From: Chrysomallon squamiferum | Lineage: Eukaryota; Mollusca; Gastropoda; Neomphalida; Peltospiridae | NCBI GenBank assembly: GCA_012295275.1 | Contig: CM022665.1 | Coordinates: 8,443,976 to 8,507,975 of the forward strand | DNA length: 64,000 nt | Direction of reading: 5' to 3' | Shown: positions 63,401-64,000 of the stretch, one piece after another | How positions within the stretch are numbered: position 1 is the first letter of the stretch | Layout: every line of letters begins with the position of its first letter | Notes under the pieces: generated by a model | The model's database searches: none | What the model was told of the DNA's origin: nothing | Seen by the model: the letters and a program-made list of their open reading frames with translations, nothing else | Program-made: the position numbers and the translations under genes

Positions 63401-63802
63401 TTGGAAATGTTATAAGAAATCATCTATTTATTATTATCATTATTATTATTTTTTTTTTTCAAATATCTATGTTAGCAACAAATTACCTTTCATTGCTCTG
63501 GACAGAAATTCATATGAAGTGTTTCCTTCTTTGAAAGCCCTTTTCTGCTCATGGAGCCCTAAGCCTATTAAATACAACACCTAAAACAACAAAAAACAAT
63601 CAATGCATTTAAAATAATTGAATAAGTACCATTTGTCCACAAACTGTAAAAGCAATTAATTAAATATTAAAAAAGAAAATTAGTCATATATTTGGCTGTT
63701 CACAGTCCTCATAATTTTAACACAAAACTGCCTACTAAAGAAGATAGTAAGAAACAGAAACCTAACTATCAATTTTGTCTCTGATGTAAAATCTACATAA
63801 TA

Positions 63803-63845
<43 letters not shown>

Positions 63846-64000
63846 GAATAATAAAAGGAAGAAAATGAAATTAACAGAAAAACAAAAAGTAATAATAAAA
63901 AAAGACAAAGCAGATAGAAAAGAGAAACATTTTTTGAAATGATTTTAAAAGAAAAGGTTAGATACTCACCCTTTCAAATTGGGCTTCTGACCAGGACCGT
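54484..64000 (-). CDS. UBR1/UBR2: E3 ubiquitin ligase of the UBR1/UBR2 N-recognin family (partial, 5' end outside window)
   Basis: Twenty exons join in phase to about 852 residues ending at TGA 54486-54484: 64000-63970 (open), 63580-63487, 63247-63156, 62643-62396, 62031-61876, 61268-61128, 60809-60645, 60259-60156, 60007-59896, 59664-59604, 59364-59277, 58876-58724, 58309-58073, 57513-57438, 57070-56937, 56663-56552, 56178-56041, 55752-55579, 55302-55201, 54625-54484. This is the C-terminal half of a ~1750-residue N-end-rule ligase (family knowledge). A charged helix (ERKRKAEMAAKRRARVMAQM) precedes the RING-H2, whose ligands are spread over CILCQEEQ, SCGHVMHHDCW and YLCPLCEGLSNTVIP. The C-terminal Zn-rich cap has PTMCLVCGKMLCSQ, HFCGAG and DNYGETDQGLRRGNPLHLC. 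The UBR box and ClpS-like domain lie right of the window. It is probably orthologous to both vertebrate UBR1 and UBR2. Confidence 0.95.
57735..58015 (+). repeat. SINE-like repeat, mollusc-type, inside a UBR intron
   Basis: The copy begins AAAGGAAAGAAATGTTTTAT and contains GGGACATATGGTTAA, TTAGCAGCAAGGGATCTTTT, CATCCCATAGACAG, GAGCACTAGCAGGAAC and a terminal GAGGGATCAATCTGAC. I recognise this order as a repeat common in gastropod and other mollusc genomes, from memory. It lies wholly between the exons at 57513 and 58073. Confidence 0.7.
63804..63839. repeat. Poly-A tract (36 nt)
   Basis: Uninterrupted A run in the last UBR intron of the window. Similar tracts occur at 1754-1784 (T), 25932-25969 (T) and 52982-53012 (A). 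Confidence 0.9.

Overview
This is an AT-rich window of animal nuclear DNA. Most genes are split by GT-AG introns with well-conserved reading phase. Spacers and introns are full of poly-A/T runs and CA, CT and TA microsatellites, and decayed mobile elements are scattered through them. Two diverged copies of a SINE-like repeat (57.7-58.0 kb and 33.7-33.9 kb) match, as far as I can tell from memory, a repeat very abundant in mollusc genomes. Together with the protein content this suggests a mollusc. The clade is an inference; the gene identities are firm.

Layout: (1) 1-15.06 kb, + strand: the 3' two-thirds of THADA, 27 coding exons in phase encoding about 1386 residues, including a GC-AG intron, a 33-nt microexon and the RRSAGLP motif. 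(2) 16.4-18.5 kb, - strand: an intronless 693-residue BTB-BACK-kelch protein, convergent with THADA. (3) 18.5-19.3 kb: a divergent promoter region holding a perfect 16-bp palindrome. (4) 19.3-23.2 kb, + strand: complete PRORP, the protein-only mitochondrial RNase P nuclease, 594 residues in six coding exons. (5) 27.6-33.0 kb, - strand: SLC35B2 (PAPS transporter), 449 residues in two coding exons. An array of about six degenerate repeats begins inside its last codons and fills the proximal 3' UTR. (6) 33-44 kb: gene-poor DNA with microsatellites, a hAT-like MITE and a SINE copy. (7) 44.2-47.9 kb, + strand: a two-exon gene predicted for an unfamiliar 181-residue secreted, basic, Ser/Asn/Arg-rich protein with two C-terminal cysteines; its intron carries a pogo/Tigger-like MITE. 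(8) 48-54.5 kb: no recognised gene, but a three-copy tandem repeat downstream of the next gene. (9) 54.5-64 kb, - strand: the C-terminal half (about 852 residues, 20 exons) of a UBR1/UBR2-type N-recognin ubiquitin ligase, running off the right edge.

The genes are mostly housekeeping and form no evident pathway. THADA and PRORP both act on tRNA (position-32 methylation partner; 5' processing), but their proximity may be chance. The least expected items are the secreted-protein gene, the repeat array that multiplies poly(A) signals behind SLC35B2, and the palindromic divergent promoter.
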